Shown here piece after piece: positions 16,496 to 24,564 of a DNA stretch of 33,374 bases. The DNA comes from a virus. The translations under genes and the position numbers were made by a program. The stretch is taken from the IMG/VR virus record IMGVR_UViG_3300045107_000152, positions 1 through 33,374 of that record. One strand, written 5' to 3'. Under the pieces are notes generated by a model. The model was not told the origin of the DNA and searched no databases. It was given only the letters and a program-made list of their open reading frames with translations. The stretch's first letter is position 1. Every line of letters starts with the position of its first letter.

Positions 16496-17791
16496 TTATT
16501 TCCAGGGGCTGCTCACGGCGCGCGGCTTCGGGTTTGGCCTGAACAGCCAGCCGCCGATGTAGCGCAGCGCGTCCAGTCGGTGAAACGTGCTCTTATCCTT
16601 GATCTCTTTGGTCGGATTGCCGTCATCGTCCAGCTTGCGGCTGTAATATTCGATTTCGGCGATGGTATCCAGGCAATCCTCAAATACCATCAGCTGCTGG
16701 CTCTTGAGGCCGCCGTATAGGCGATCGATGCCGACTTCGACCAGCTTCTGGTCTGGCTCCCTGATCGGCAGGCCCGCTGCGCGAAACTCCGATCGCCACT
16801 GGCCTTCACTGGCCGCACCGCCGACTGCGGTCGGTACACCTGGTTCGCCGTCAAGCAAGTCGGTAGCGTGCTGCTTGCTGGTCTTGCCGCCCGCCAGATA
16901 CTCGCGATAGAGGTAGCAGCGGCTGTTGCCAGGGTCTTGCGCCAAGAACACCGCCGCGGTATGGACACCTCCAAAGTCGACGCCGACGAACCGCCGCCAC
17001 TCTTTTGGGATAGCGAACCGCGGCACTTTGTGCGTGTCCGTGAAGCAGTCGAAGATTGCGCCGGCCGGTCGTGACACCTGACCGAGGTAGAACATCCTGA
17101 ATTTCCAGTCGGGCAGCGTGCGCTTGGCGCGCTCCATCTCTGCCTGTGGAAAGCTCGGGTTCATGGAGCTGGCGAAGTTGACCAGCTCAATCTCGGCACT
17201 GCCGGGCGCCTTGTCGACAATCTCGCTGCGCAGCCACTGGTTGTCTGGGTACGGCGTCGTGCAGACCAGCACACGACCCTGGTTGATAGCGACGCGGCGC
17301 TGAATGGCTTCCCAGCTGCCGCGCTTGAAGGCGGCTTGCCCAGCTTCGTCGCACACCACACCTTTGTAGGTGGCCGACTCGAGCGAGTCTGGGTTGGCCG
17401 CATATCCGAAGTACACGGCCGTGGGCCGATCGGGCACCGCGCCAAACGTGCGGTACGCGCCCTCAGCGGAGAACACGAACCGCTGAACCGGCGTTGCTCG
17501 GTAGCTGCCCAGCTGCAGCACATCCTCGAAAAATCGCCTGAACTCAGGCAGCGCCTTGAGCTCGAGCAACTTGAACGTCGGCGCCACAAACCCGTAGTCG
17601 CCTGGTCCCCGTTCGCGGATCTCTTTCCACAGCCACAGCGGCGCGAAACTGGTCTTGCCCGACTGTGTGCCAGCCACGATGGCGACGATGCGCTTCGTCG
17701 ACTGCCATGCTTGCCACTGGCCAGCGTGAAGGTGCAGGTTGAGCGAGCCATCAGCAGCCCGGCTGTACAGGTCCATGCGTGCCCCAGACAT
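16496..17791 (-). CDS. terL: Terminase large subunit
   Basis: A 431-residue packaging motor and nuclease. The ATPase half has Walker A IVAGTQSGKTSFAP (about residues 38-51), Walker B YKGVVCDEAGQAAF, and the coupling motif VLVCTTPYPDNQW. The nuclease half starts with FVGVDFGGVHTAAVFL, where Asp is the first metal ligand, and continues to FHRLDALRYIGGWLF, which holds the last acidic ligand. Length and motif order match large terminases of siphoviruses. The start MSGARMDLYS has GAGG close upstream. A gap of 91 bases separates it from the small subunit gene. Confidence 0.95.
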   Translation of the reverse strand: MSGARMDLYSRAADGSLNLHLHAGQWQAWQSTKRIVAIVAGTQSGKTSFAPLWLWKEIRERGPGDYGFVAPTFKLLELKALPEFRRFFEDVLQLGSYRATPVQRFVFSAEGAYRTFGAVPDRPTAVYFGYAANPDSLESATYKGVVCDEAGQAAFKRGSWEAIQRRVAINQGRVLVCTTPYPDNQWLRSEIVDKAPGSAEIELVNFASSMNPSFPQAEMERAKRTLPDWKFRMFYLGQVSRPAGAIFDCFTDTHKVPRFAIPKEWRRFVGVDFGGVHTAAVFLAQDPGNSRCYLYREYLAGGKTSKQHATDLLDGEPGVPTAVGGAASEGQWRSEFRAAGLPIREPDQKLVEVGIDRLYGGLKSQQLMVFEDCLDTIAEIEYYSRKLDDDGNPTKEIKDKSTFHRLDALRYIGGWLFRPNPKPRAVSSPWK

Positions 17792-17882
17792 GCCTCACGG
17801 CCCGCACCCGACACGTAGATGCCCCCGTGGCTATCGTCGCTCTACGGCCGTTCTGTGGCGTTACAGAGCCATGACAGATGTG

Positions 17883-18281
17883 TCACTCGACGCTGTCGTC
17901 TTTCGGAGTGCCGGGCGGGATGACGTTGATGATCATCGGCGGCAGTGGGTGGTTCGGGTCGCCGCCAACCTCGACTTTGGACTTGGTGCCAAAGTCCTCG
18001 GGGTGCCGGTGCTCGAGTATCCACGCCCGCGCACGCCAGTCCTGTGCCGTGTTGATGTACTCAAGGTTTGCCGCCGCGCCGTCAGCCTCAGCTTTGCGTA
18101 CCGCTGCGGAAAATGCGACAAAGCGCTCGTCACCTTCATCGCCGGCCTTCAGCCACTCGCGCAAGGTGTCGTGCGCAATACCCGCCGACATGGCCGCGAG
18201 ACGATACGTCAAACCCTTGCGCACCGCCTCAATGATGGTCTCTTCAACTGTCGGCGTTCGTTTGGTTGGCCTGCCGGTCAT
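17883..18281 (-). CDS. Terminase small subunit
   Basis: A 132-residue protein upstream of the large terminase. The N-terminal half has a helix-turn-helix suited to DNA binding (TVEETIIEAVRKGLTYRLAA, MSAGIAHDTLREWLKAGD), and a helical oligomerisation part follows (FSAAVRKAEADGAAANLEYI, WRARAWILEHRHPEDFG). The phrase AILEHRxPEDFG is typical of small terminases; here it is written WILEHRHPEDFG. The C-terminus is Pro-rich. I chose ATG 18281 (MTGRPTKRTP), as such proteins often start near GRPTK; an ATG at 18320 is the alternative. It recognises the packaging site, which may lie in or just upstream of this gene. Confidence 0.9.
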   Translation of the reverse strand: MTGRPTKRTPTVEETIIEAVRKGLTYRLAAMSAGIAHDTLREWLKAGDEGDERFVAFSAAVRKAEADGAAANLEYINTAQDWRARAWILEHRHPEDFGTKSKVEVGGDPNHPLPPMIINVIPPGTPKDDSVE

Positions 18282-18444
18282 TGTCGTTCTTTGGCGGGTC
18301 GATTTCGTCCAGCAGAGCAAGCTGGCCTTGAAGGAAGGCCGACTCGGCGCGCGTGCGGGTCACAATGTCTTGCGCTTCGTTGTGCGCTTGTGCCAGCTCT
18401 GCGAGCCGAGATTGGATCTGCTGCCGCTTCTCGAAGAAGTTCAT
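18244..18444 (-). CDS. Small coiled-coil protein, first gene of the virion operon
   Basis: A 66-residue, strongly helical charged protein (NFFEKRQQIQSRLAELAQAH, then TRAESAFLQGQLALLDEIDP) ending in a Asn/Asp-rich tail. It overlaps the small terminase start by 38 bases in another frame, so the two are probably coupled. Its family is not recognised. Small coiled-coil proteins at the head of packaging operons are common and mostly uncharacterised; a helper of terminase assembly or a regulator is possible. Codon use is like its neighbours. Confidence 0.65.
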   Translation of the reverse strand: MNFFEKRQQIQSRLAELAQAHNEAQDIVTRTRAESAFLQGQLALLDEIDPPKNDNDRQANQTNADS

Positions 18445-18530
18445 CGTTGTTCTGCTATGTCGTTCGTGTGAGCGCGCCAGCGGCTGTGGCCGGGCGGCGG
18501 CGAGGCATCCACGCGCTCGTGTGGGGGCCG

Positions 18531-18576
18531 ACCGCGGCTGGCGGGACTGGGTGAGTGCAGCGAGGCCAGCCGCGGT
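18531..18576. repeat. 12-bp perfect inverted repeat upstream of the packaging genes
   Basis: ACCGCGGCTGGC at 18531-18542 is matched by its complement at 18565-18576 across a 22-base spacer. The segment 18445-18660 has no convincing gene, is GC-rich and sits just before the small terminase operon. A smaller hairpin (ACCCCT/AGGGGT, 18594-18614, around ATATATA) follows. Possible roles: a packaging site, a leader structure for late mRNA, or a terminator for plus-strand transcription. No U-tract follows on either strand. Confidence 0.7.
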
Positions 18577-18660
18577 TTGAGGTGGGAGAGGAAACCCCTA
18601 CATATATAAGGGGTCCGAGCTGTCCCCACTTGGTGAATGAGAGCGGGCCGTTACGTCAAG

Positions 18661-18988
18661 TGACAACCCGAGTGACAACCTGAGTGGTAGTATGGAGAGT
18701 TTTGGCTTCACGAAGCCATAATGACAACCCGTGACAACCCAATGACGACTTGGTGACGACTAAAAAACATGACTTTTGGGCTTCACGAAGCCATAATGAC
18801 AAGTAGTGACAACCAAAAGGGGTATTTATATATATATAGAATTCCCATCCTATCGTCGGTAAAATAAAAATTTCTAATGCGTATATTTCCGGTTTGGTTG
18901 TCACTACTTGTCATTATGGCTTTGGTATGCGAAAAAACAGACTTTTTTGGTTGTCACCAACTTGTCATTAGGTTGTCACGGGTTGTCA
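18661..18988. repeat. Repeat array A: phased TGACAACC sites converging on an AT-rich core
   Basis: Eight sites in one direction lie at 18661, 18673, 18722, 18732, 18743, 18754, 18796 and 18807 (TGACAACC, with TGACGACT and TGACAAGT variants). Six in the opposite direction (GGTTGTCA or ACTTGTCA) start at 18896, 18906, 18949, 18960, 18971 and 18981. Within groups the spacing is 10-12 bp, about one helical turn. All left sites point right and all right sites point left, towards an AT-rich core at 18818-18892. The last right-hand sites run into the 3' end of the next gene. This is the layout of a plasmid-type origin or centromere. The short minus-strand open frame across it looks like chance. Confidence 0.85.
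18788..18922. repeat. 30-bp perfect inverted repeat around a 75-bp AT-rich core
   Basis: The left arm, 18788-18817, and right arm, 18893-18922, are exact reverse complements over 30 bases. Each arm carries two sites of array A. The core contains TATTTATATATATATAG and AAAATAAAAATTT. The left side also holds two copies of the hairpin GGCTTCACGAAGCC (18704-18717 and 18779-18792) as part of a 27-bp direct repeat. Confidence 0.88.
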
Positions 18989-19275
18989 TTTTTACGATGA
19001 CACCCCCGCCACGCCTCGATCGCCGCTGCTCGCACGCTCGTGTACTCACCAGCTTGCATACGCTCCAGAATATCGGGCCGGTCTCGCGCGATGCGCGCGG
19101 TGAGGTAGGTGGCGTTCGTACTGCCACGCTCAATCAAGGTGTTATCAACACCTTGATACTCATCGCTCTTACGGTCCCCACCATGCTCGCCCAGTTCAGC
19201 GGGCTGTTGCGCCCGCTGCTGGACGCTGATGCGCTCGTTCACTGCGGCCTCAAGCGCATCTCTAACTACCGCCAT
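18976..19275 (-). CDS. Small conserved hypothetical protein (GGDRKSD / RDRPDILERMQAGE type)
   Basis: A 99-residue basic and acidic mixed protein. The phrases EHGGDRKSDEYQGVDNTL, GSTNATYLTARIARDRPDIL and ERMQAGEYTSVRAAAIEAWR recall a widespread small family seen in cyanobacterial, proteobacterial and Chloroflexota mobile DNA, where it often sits beside replication or partition genes; its function is not established. The last segment resembles the helix pairs of ParB-like DNA-binding proteins, but this is weak. The gene's 3' end overlaps two sites of array A, so its product could be the protein that reads that array. It is transcribed away from the plus-strand gene at 19519. No clear ribosome site precedes the ATG. 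Confidence 0.68.
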   Translation of the reverse strand: MAVVRDALEAAVNERISVQQRAQQPAELGEHGGDRKSDEYQGVDNTLIERGSTNATYLTARIARDRPDILERMQAGEYTSVRAAAIEAWRGCHRKNDNP

Positions 19276-19407
19276 AAGTACATAAACCCTTTACATCACA
19301 AGTCGTGGATGAGGCTATAGTCTTATCGTTTGAGGAGAGGTGTAAATGAGATATGTGTCACAACGTCACTAGGCATGACAGTGATGCAAAGTGCCATATA
19401 TGTCATG

Positions 19408-19436
19408 TTGACGCGACGCATCCGGCGTGTTAGACT
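19408..19436 (+). promoter_or_regulatory. Sigma-70-type promoter for the zinc-ribbon gene
   Basis: TTGACG at 19408-19413 and TAGACT at 19431-19436 are separated by exactly 17 bases. They lie about 80 bases before the start at 19519. The segment 19276-19407 holds no gene except a possible eight-codon reading frame after GAGGAG at 19332 (ATG 19346). Confidence 0.7.
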
Positions 19437-19518
19437 GTTGGGCAATACGAGCACATTCCACGCCTTGATTGATCGACATCGTAACCCGTTTTGAGCTCTA
19501 CGGCAATCAGGAACGTCA

Positions 19519-20001
19519 ATGTCTCGTATGGAATGCCTCTACTGTAGCCGCCAGTTCGCAGCCTCTGCGCTGCGCACCTTCACCTGCCCAGCCTGCTGGC
19601 GCCGTCACGAGGTGGAGTTCGGCGTTGACTGGCACCAGGCCGACTGGCACCAGGCGCTGCTACCAGCCGCCCGGCTCATGGCGAGCGACGGTGGCGTGAC
19701 CGGGCTGACGGACCATGAGCGCGAGGTCGTGCATCTAGTCGACGCTAAGCACGCCGATCGTGAGCAGGCTCTGGACGTGCCGCTGCGCGTGGCGCGACGC
19801 CGTCCGCCGATCGAGACCACGCACCGGGCCGTCTATCAGGCTGTGCGTAACCTGTACGTCGAACACCATCTTGGTGCGCGGCGTATTTTTGCTGCCCTAC
19901 AAGCCCAGCACATCACGCCAGCTGTAACCCTTAGAACGGTCAAGCGATACCTAGCACGGATCAAGCGCGAGTGCGGTCTGAGGCATCAGAAAGCAGCGTA
20001 G
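19519..20001 (+). CDS. Zinc-ribbon and helix-turn-helix protein, function unknown
   Basis: A 160-residue protein. The N-terminus has two CxxC pairs (CLYCSRQF and CPACWRR, about 20 residues apart), a likely zinc ribbon. The C-terminal half is helical, with RAVYQAVRNLYVEHHLGARR and ITPAVTLRTVKRYLARIKRE resembling a DNA-binding helix-turn-helix of replication or transposition regulators. Start ATG 19519 has AGGAA upstream and the promoter at 19408. It stands alone between repeat arrays A and B and points towards array B. It is a candidate replication initiator or transcription factor for the region, but no named family is recognised. Confidence 0.7.
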   Translation: MSRMECLYCSRQFAASALRTFTCPACWRRHEVEFGVDWHQADWHQALLPAARLMASDGGVTGLTDHEREVVHLVDAKHADREQALDVPLRVARRRPPIETTHRAVYQAVRNLYVEHHLGARRIFAALQAQHITPAVTLRTVKRYLARIKRECGLRHQKAA

Positions 20002-20035
20002 GTGGCGAGACAGACAGCTGCCACCCTCTAAAAAA

Positions 20036-20527
20036 GTTACACCCTGTACGAAGGGTGTAACAGGGTGTAACGGAAGGTGTAACAGTGTTTTTATTGATTA
20101 GAAAGAGATATATCTATAAATGTTACACCTGTTACACCTTTTCTGCATATCTATAGAGATCGCGTGAGTCAAAAAATATTTTCCGTCTACCCCCCCCCGG
20201 CCAAAGGTTGATGATCGAAATATATTTTTTCGTCGTATATATTTTTCGATCGATTCAGGGTGTAACGTGTAACATGAACGGATATTACAGCATCGCAAAG
20301 CCATAAAATCGTGTTACGGCAATGTTACACCCCAGCCAAAGGTGTAACAAAACAATTGTGCTGAACTTAGCACTTTTCGCATCAGTACGCCAAATAGGAA
20401 ATTGGTTGCCGGGGCCAAGGCTGGCCAAGTGGCGGAAAATTAGGTGGATATTCCGATTTTAGGAGCGGTGCAGAGAGCAGCCCAAAGAACGATATGCTGT
20501 CCTAGCGCGGTAAAACGATGTTACACC
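20036..20527. repeat. Repeat array B: GGTGTAAC / GTTACACC sites, probable origin or control region
   Basis: Forward copies start at 20054, 20064, 20076, 20259, 20266 (variant) and 20341; reverse copies at 20036, 20122, 20131, 20324 and 20520. Neighbouring copies are 7-12 bp apart. AT-rich blocks lie between them (20088-20120 and 20219-20250), and a run of nine to ten C sits at 20191. The whole stretch 20002-20667 holds no gene. It is directly upstream of a small winged-helix gene and the replication protein, as expected for an iteron origin. Confidence 0.85.
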
Positions 20528-20595
20528 CTCTGCACTATGACATATCTGCACATGAAATTGACTGAATATGCACAGCGAAAAGTCGCGCTTTTCAC

Positions 20596-20624
20596 TTGCG
20601 CGGATATCCGCTGAATGATATAAT
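20596..20624 (+). promoter_or_regulatory. Promoter of the replication operon with CI-type operator palindrome
   Basis: TTGCGC (20596-20601) and TATAAT (20619-20624) are 17 bases apart. The spacer contains the palindrome GCGGATATCCGC (20600-20611). The whole 29-base element matches the promoter at 25099-25127 at 26 positions, including the core CGGATATCCG. A repressor bound there would block polymerase. The next gene starts at 20668. Confidence 0.85.
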
Positions 20625-20667
20625 GAGCACATTAGCGAAACCTAGACACGACAAGGACCTTAACAAA

Positions 20668-20859
20668 ATGGAAACAATGCACGAGCGGTACTGGACTACC
20701 GAGGAGGTTGCCAAACTGCTGCGGGTCAGCAAAGTAGCTGTCCGCAACTGGGTGCGGCAAGGGAAGCTGCCGGGTGTGCGGATCGGCCGGCCATGGATGA
20801 TTGCCGACAGCGCATTAAAGGAGGTGCTTAGCCAGAAGGCGGGCAAGCCACAGGAGTAG
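20668..20859 (+). CDS. Small MerR/AlpA/Xis-type winged-helix DNA-binding protein (B)
   Basis: A 63-residue protein consisting almost only of one winged helix: YWTTEEVAKLLRVSKVAVRN, WVRQGKLPGVRIGRPWMIAD. This domain class covers excisionases, AlpA and plasmid helix-turn-helix proteins that bind side by side along DNA. Start ATG 20668 has AAGGA ten bases upstream; earlier ATGs fall before the transcription start of the promoter at 20596. It is the first gene of the replication operon and lies next to array B. It probably binds that array, acting in origin control or partition. Its recognition region (RNWVRQGKL) is close to that of the protein at 30800 (QNWIRTGKL). Confidence 0.88.
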   Translation: METMHERYWTTEEVAKLLRVSKVAVRNWVRQGKLPGVRIGRPWMIADSALKEVLSQKAGKPQE

Positions 20860-20876
20860 AGACAAGAAAGCACAAA

Positions 20877-20897
20877 ACGACTGCTTCTAACAGTCGT
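20877..20897 (+). other. Hairpin between the winged-helix gene and the replication gene
   Basis: ACGACTG and CAGTCGT form a perfect seven-base stem with a seven-base loop. A second small stem (AATAC/GTATT, 20906-20919) follows. No U-tract is present, so this is more likely an mRNA stability or attenuation element than a full terminator. It lies in the 156 bases between the two genes. Confidence 0.55.
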
Positions 20898-21015
20898 CTC
20901 GTGTGAATACTGGTGTATTCGGCTCTCAATCCAAAGTATGCCAGATATGTCACTCTTTGTCAATACTCCGTTTTCAATCTTTCAGCACTACAATCAAGAA
21001 AACGGAGATCCCTAT

Positions 21016-23649
21016 ATGTTCATCGATACCAGCGCCTACACTGGCGCATTGGACATGACTACCTCAAATCCGGCCACAGACGACATGGTCGTCGACACGA
21101 GTGGCACCGACATGGTCGTCGACTCAAACACCGACACCAGTGTCGCCAAGAACCCGAACGTCAATGAGTATGAGCAGGAGCGCATCATCATCGGCAAGGC
21201 GTCGCTCATTCAGCGCCACTACGACCATCTCAAGACATCGGGCATCTCAGACGAAATCATCGGTGAGCGCGGCTACACCTCGGTCTTCAGCTACAAAAAC
21301 TGGGAAGACCTCAAAGCGGGCAAACTTGCGTCGGGACAGCACAAATTCCCCGGCATCGCGTTCCCGAACTATGGCTTGGGCCAAGAGACCAACACGGTTT
21401 GGGTGTTGAGGCCAGACAACCCGCGAAAGCCAAAAGGCAGCGACCGCTCTATCAAGTACGAGTGGCCAACGGGTGTGCCAACCAATATCGACATGCTACC
21501 GCGCTTTTTCGAGCTGCTACGCGACCCCACCATCCCGATCATCATCACAGAGGGCACAAAAAAAGGCGACTCGATCGCCACGCACTTCACGGGCAAGCAC
21601 CTGGCAGTGCCCCTGGCTCTCAACGGCGTCTGGGGCTGGATTACGAAGGACAAGAAGTTCGACGGCAAGCTGATTAACTCGGAAATCTACCAGATCAACC
21701 TCGAAAACCGAAAGGTCCGCCTGGCATTCGACAGCGACGTGGTGGCCAAGCCGAGCGTTCGGAAGGCGCTGTCGGACCTGGCTGGCATCCTCCATGGGCG
21801 GCGCGCTGTCATTGAGTACTACGCCTTGCCCGACAAGGGCGACGGCAAAGCCGGCATAGACGATCTGCTGGCGGTGGACATGACGCCAGCAGAGCTTGAC
21901 GCCTACTTGCAACCGTGGATCGGGACAATCAAGCGCCAGCCGACCAAGATCACGATGTTCGATGGTAAGAGCATGGACTTACCGGCTGGCTACTCGCTCG
22001 ACAATGGCGTGCTGAGCAAGGTGAGCGATGGTGGTTTGGGCGAGGTGCGACGCGACATCTACCATGGCAACATCGCCCCGATCGGCACTGCAGAAGATCT
22101 GGCGACGAAGGAGCAGCACTTGACCGTCGCGTTCACCAATGCCCGCGGCGTCCGGCCAAACAAGGTCACCGCGCCACACTTTGAGCTCGCGACCAAGGCA
22201 GGTGTGATCAAGTACCTGGCCGCGGCTGGGGCGTCGATACATGAGACCAACGCCAGAGAGGTCGCGGCCTATCTGATTGAGACCACCGGCTTGAACGTAG
22301 ACACACTGCCGCATACCTGCCACTCGAGCAAGCTGGGCCTAGTCGACGACTCGATCGTGTTGCCCGATCGCACGGTGTGCCGCGACGCCGACAAACCGCC
22401 GATTGCCTACGCGGGCCACGTCCCAGCTCACCCAGCCGGCAGCGATCGGCTGTATGTCGACATGCTGCGGCGCATTCTGGTTGAGCACTGGAACGTGCCA
22501 TCGCTGTGGCTGATGCTGGCGTTCAGCTTAGCGTCGCCGATCATCGCGCGAATGAGGCCGATGCGCAATCCGGTACTGTACGTGAGCGGCCCAAGCGGCG
22601 GCGGCAAAACGACCGGCGTCAAGTTCTGCCTGGGGGCGTGGGCGGCGCCAAATGGAGCGCCGTTTGTGGTTCAAGCGACCGCACGTACAACCGCTGCTGG
22701 CTACTATCAGAATCTGGTACACCTGAACGGTCTGCCGGTGCTGTTTGACGAAGCTCACCAGGGCAAACCCGAGGTGCTGCAGGCAGTCGGCTACGGCTTT
22801 GCGAACAGCGAAAGCTATGCTAAAGGCGGGCGTGACGGCACACCGGCCGGCTCAGAGAAGCTGCGCGGCACGCTGGTTCTTGCTGGCGAGGCGCGACTCG
22901 AATGGCAGAACGCCGGTAGCACCAATCGCGTGCTGTGGATTGATCACGGCAAATACCCGTTTCTGGGCGCCGGCCCCGAGAGCGCGCTGGGCGCCAAGCG
23001 AGCGCAGATGCTCGAGAATGCCTACCTCAATGGCGCTGGTGTGCTCGGCCCGATGGTGGCCGAGTACATCTGGCCACGCTGGGATGAGTTCAAGGGCGAT
23101 GTGGCTCAGTTGCGCAAGGAAATAATCGAAGACGACGACAGCATGTCCAAGATCAGTGCCTGGACAGAGACGCTGGCGATTGCGCAGCAGACGCTGAACT
23201 ACATGTTCGACATGCTGAACTTCGACATGCCGGAAGTGAGCGAGCTACTGAATGAGCTGCCGAGTCAGGCGCTGGCGATGCTGACCGAAGGGCGCAAGGA
23301 GCAAGACCCGGTTGAGATGGCGTGGGAGAAGCTGCAGACGCTGCTGACCTATGGCGAGCTCGAGACGCGCAATGGCTGGGTGTCTCGGGTGTATCAGCAG
23401 CAAACGATTGCTCAGCGCCACGAAATCGGCGAAAACGCATGGCGCGTCCCGACCAACACCAAGGCATTTGACGAGATCGTGGGCAAGTCGGCGGTACAAA
23501 TGTACGGCCAGAAGTGGCTCGAACAGGGCCGCGTCCAGCGAAACAGCAAAGACGGCAGCGCGACGTTCACGTGCCGAGTTAATGGGGCACTGGTCAAGGC
23601 GCTGTATGTGCCGATCGATACGTCCAGTGACGAAGACGACTTAGGATAG
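21016..23649 (+). CDS. Replication protein: TOPRIM-like DUF3854 domain plus DUF927-type helicase ATPase
   Basis: An 877-residue protein from ATG 21016 (MFIDTSAYTG), chosen because ACGGAG lies eight bases upstream; an ATG at 20938 would add 26 residues without a ribosome site. The N-terminal part (to about residue 310) matches DUF3854: ISDEIIGERGYTS early on, then IPIIITEGTKKGDSIA and KVRLAFDSDVV, the Glu and DxD of a TOPRIM fold as in primases. The C-terminal part has Walker A LYVSGPSGGGKTTGVKF (near residue 520) and Walker B LPVLFDEAHQGKPE, as in DUF927 helicases. Such primase/helicase chains replicate plasmids and integrative elements. No separate DnaB-like helicase or polymerase is seen, so the host replisome is presumably used. 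Confidence 0.87.
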   Translation: MFIDTSAYTGALDMTTSNPATDDMVVDTSGTDMVVDSNTDTSVAKNPNVNEYEQERIIIGKASLIQRHYDHLKTSGISDEIIGERGYTSVFSYKNWEDLKAGKLASGQHKFPGIAFPNYGLGQETNTVWVLRPDNPRKPKGSDRSIKYEWPTGVPTNIDMLPRFFELLRDPTIPIIITEGTKKGDSIATHFTGKHLAVPLALNGVWGWITKDKKFDGKLINSEIYQINLENRKVRLAFDSDVVAKPSVRKALSDLAGILHGRRAVIEYYALPDKGDGKAGIDDLLAVDMTPAELDAYLQPWIGTIKRQPTKITMFDGKSMDLPAGYSLDNGVLSKVSDGGLGEVRRDIYHGNIAPIGTAEDLATKEQHLTVAFTNARGVRPNKVTAPHFELATKAGVIKYLAAAGASIHETNAREVAAYLIETTGLNVDTLPHTCHSSKLGLVDDSIVLPDRTVCRDADKPPIAYAGHVPAHPAGSDRLYVDMLRRILVEHWNVPSLWLMLAFSLASPIIARMRPMRNPVLYVSGPSGGGKTTGVKFCLGAWAAPNGAPFVVQATARTTAAGYYQNLVHLNGLPVLFDEAHQGKPEVLQAVGYGFANSESYAKGGRDGTPAGSEKLRGTLVLAGEARLEWQNAGSTNRVLWIDHGKYPFLGAGPESALGAKRAQMLENAYLNGAGVLGPMVAEYIWPRWDEFKGDVAQLRKEIIEDDDSMSKISAWTETLAIAQQTLNYMFDMLNFDMPEVSELLNELPSQALAMLTEGRKEQDPVEMAWEKLQTLLTYGELETRNGWVSRVYQQQTIAQRHEIGENAWRVPTNTKAFDEIVGKSAVQMYGQKWLEQGRVQRNSKDGSATFTCRVNGALVKALYVPIDTSSDEDDLG

Positions 23650-23662
23650 GGAGGGACACCCC

Positions 23663-24475
23663 GTGGTCACGAGCACCACCATCACACCCAACCACGGCAA
23701 AATCGAGCTTGGAGCGGCGCCACGTGCAATCGCACTGGCGCCCACCCCCACGCCGCTACGACTATCGCGGTGGCTGTACTGCAGCGACATTCACTCGCCA
23801 TTGCACAGCGAGCTGTGGATTGAGCGTCTAGCCCGAGTCGGCATGGCGCTCGAGGTGGACGACCTAATCATCGGTGGCGACCTGTGCGACTTCGACAGCT
23901 TGTCGGCTCACCCCGCCGATCTGCCGCAGACCGACCTGAATCAGTCGATCGAGGTGACCGGACAGGTGCTGCGCTACCTCAAAAGCGCGTTCAGGACCAT
24001 CTACCTGCTGCCCGGCAATCACGACCGCCGACTGGCCAAGAAGCTCGACAAGCATCTGAGCTTCACGTACCTCGTGAAGATGTTCGTCGGCGACACACCG
24101 GGCTTTGTGGCCACCGACGCCGACTTCTACCTGATCGATAGTGAGTACGCCGGGCGCGCGGGATGGTCAGTCGGCCACCCGCGCTTTTTTTCGAGCTACC
24201 CGACCAAGGGGCTCGACCAGGTGGCACTGCAACGCCAGCGGCACGTCATCGGCGCGCACTCGCACACACTGGGCGCCAGCAAAATCGGGCCGTACTGGTG
24301 CATCTCACCCGGCCACATGATGCGGCCCGACTTGACGCCGTACCTCACCCGCTCGGCTGGCCTCAGCAAGCACGCCGATCAGTCGGCCGGCTTCGTGCTG
24401 GTGGAGCATGAGCCCGCCGCCGATGTCGTGACGTTGTTCGCCGATGGTCTCACGAGGTGGCGCGATTATGTCTAA
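23663..24475 (+). CDS. Calcineurin-like metallophosphoesterase
   Basis: A 270-residue protein with the full metal-binding set of the family: YCSDIHSP (D-x-H), IIGGDLCDFDSL (GD), LLPGNHDRRL (GNHD) and GAHSHTLGA (GHxH-type). The end has CISPGHMMRPDLTPYL. Members cleave phosphodiesters or phosphomonoesters; in phages and mobile elements some act on nucleic acid ends. The start is GTG 23663 after GGGAGGG, 13 bases from the replication protein stop, so it is cotranscribed and its role is probably tied to replication or repair. The N-terminal 30 residues before the domain are Thr/Pro-rich and variable. Confidence 0.87.
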   Translation: MVTSTTITPNHGKIELGAAPRAIALAPTPTPLRLSRWLYCSDIHSPLHSELWIERLARVGMALEVDDLIIGGDLCDFDSLSAHPADLPQTDLNQSIEVTGQVLRYLKSAFRTIYLLPGNHDRRLAKKLDKHLSFTYLVKMFVGDTPGFVATDADFYLIDSEYAGRAGWSVGHPRFFSSYPTKGLDQVALQRQRHVIGAHSHTLGASKIGPYWCISPGHMMRPDLTPYLTRSAGLSKHADQSAGFVLVEHEPAADVVTLFADGLTRWRDYV

Positions 24476-24482
24476 ATTGGGG

Positions 24483-24511
24483 TTGACGTATCGGCAGGGA
24501 CGTACTACACT
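24483..24511 (+). promoter_or_regulatory. Sigma-70-type promoter for the 48-residue gene
   Basis: TTGACG (24483-24488) and TACACT (24506-24511) are exactly 17 bases apart, 53 bases before the ATG at 24565. No CGGATATCCG palindrome is present, so it is probably outside CI control. Confidence 0.75.
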
Positions 24512-24564
24512 TAGGGTGCTTTTTGACATACCACCGCTACATAGCACTCCAAGGAGCACGACTC

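Noticed and set aside
18441-18629. Minus-strand 62-residue frame before the packaging genes
   Set aside because: Pro/Arg/Ser-rich by base composition only, and it covers the inverted repeats.
18656-18904. Minus-strand 82-residue open frame across array A
   Set aside because: Its text comes from translated repeats (LSLWLREA twice) and AT-rich core; no ribosome site and no family signal.
19346-19372. Eight-codon leader peptide (MRYVSQRH) after GAGGAG
   Set aside because: The good promoter lies downstream of it at 19408, so it would not be on that transcript; no other promoter was evident.
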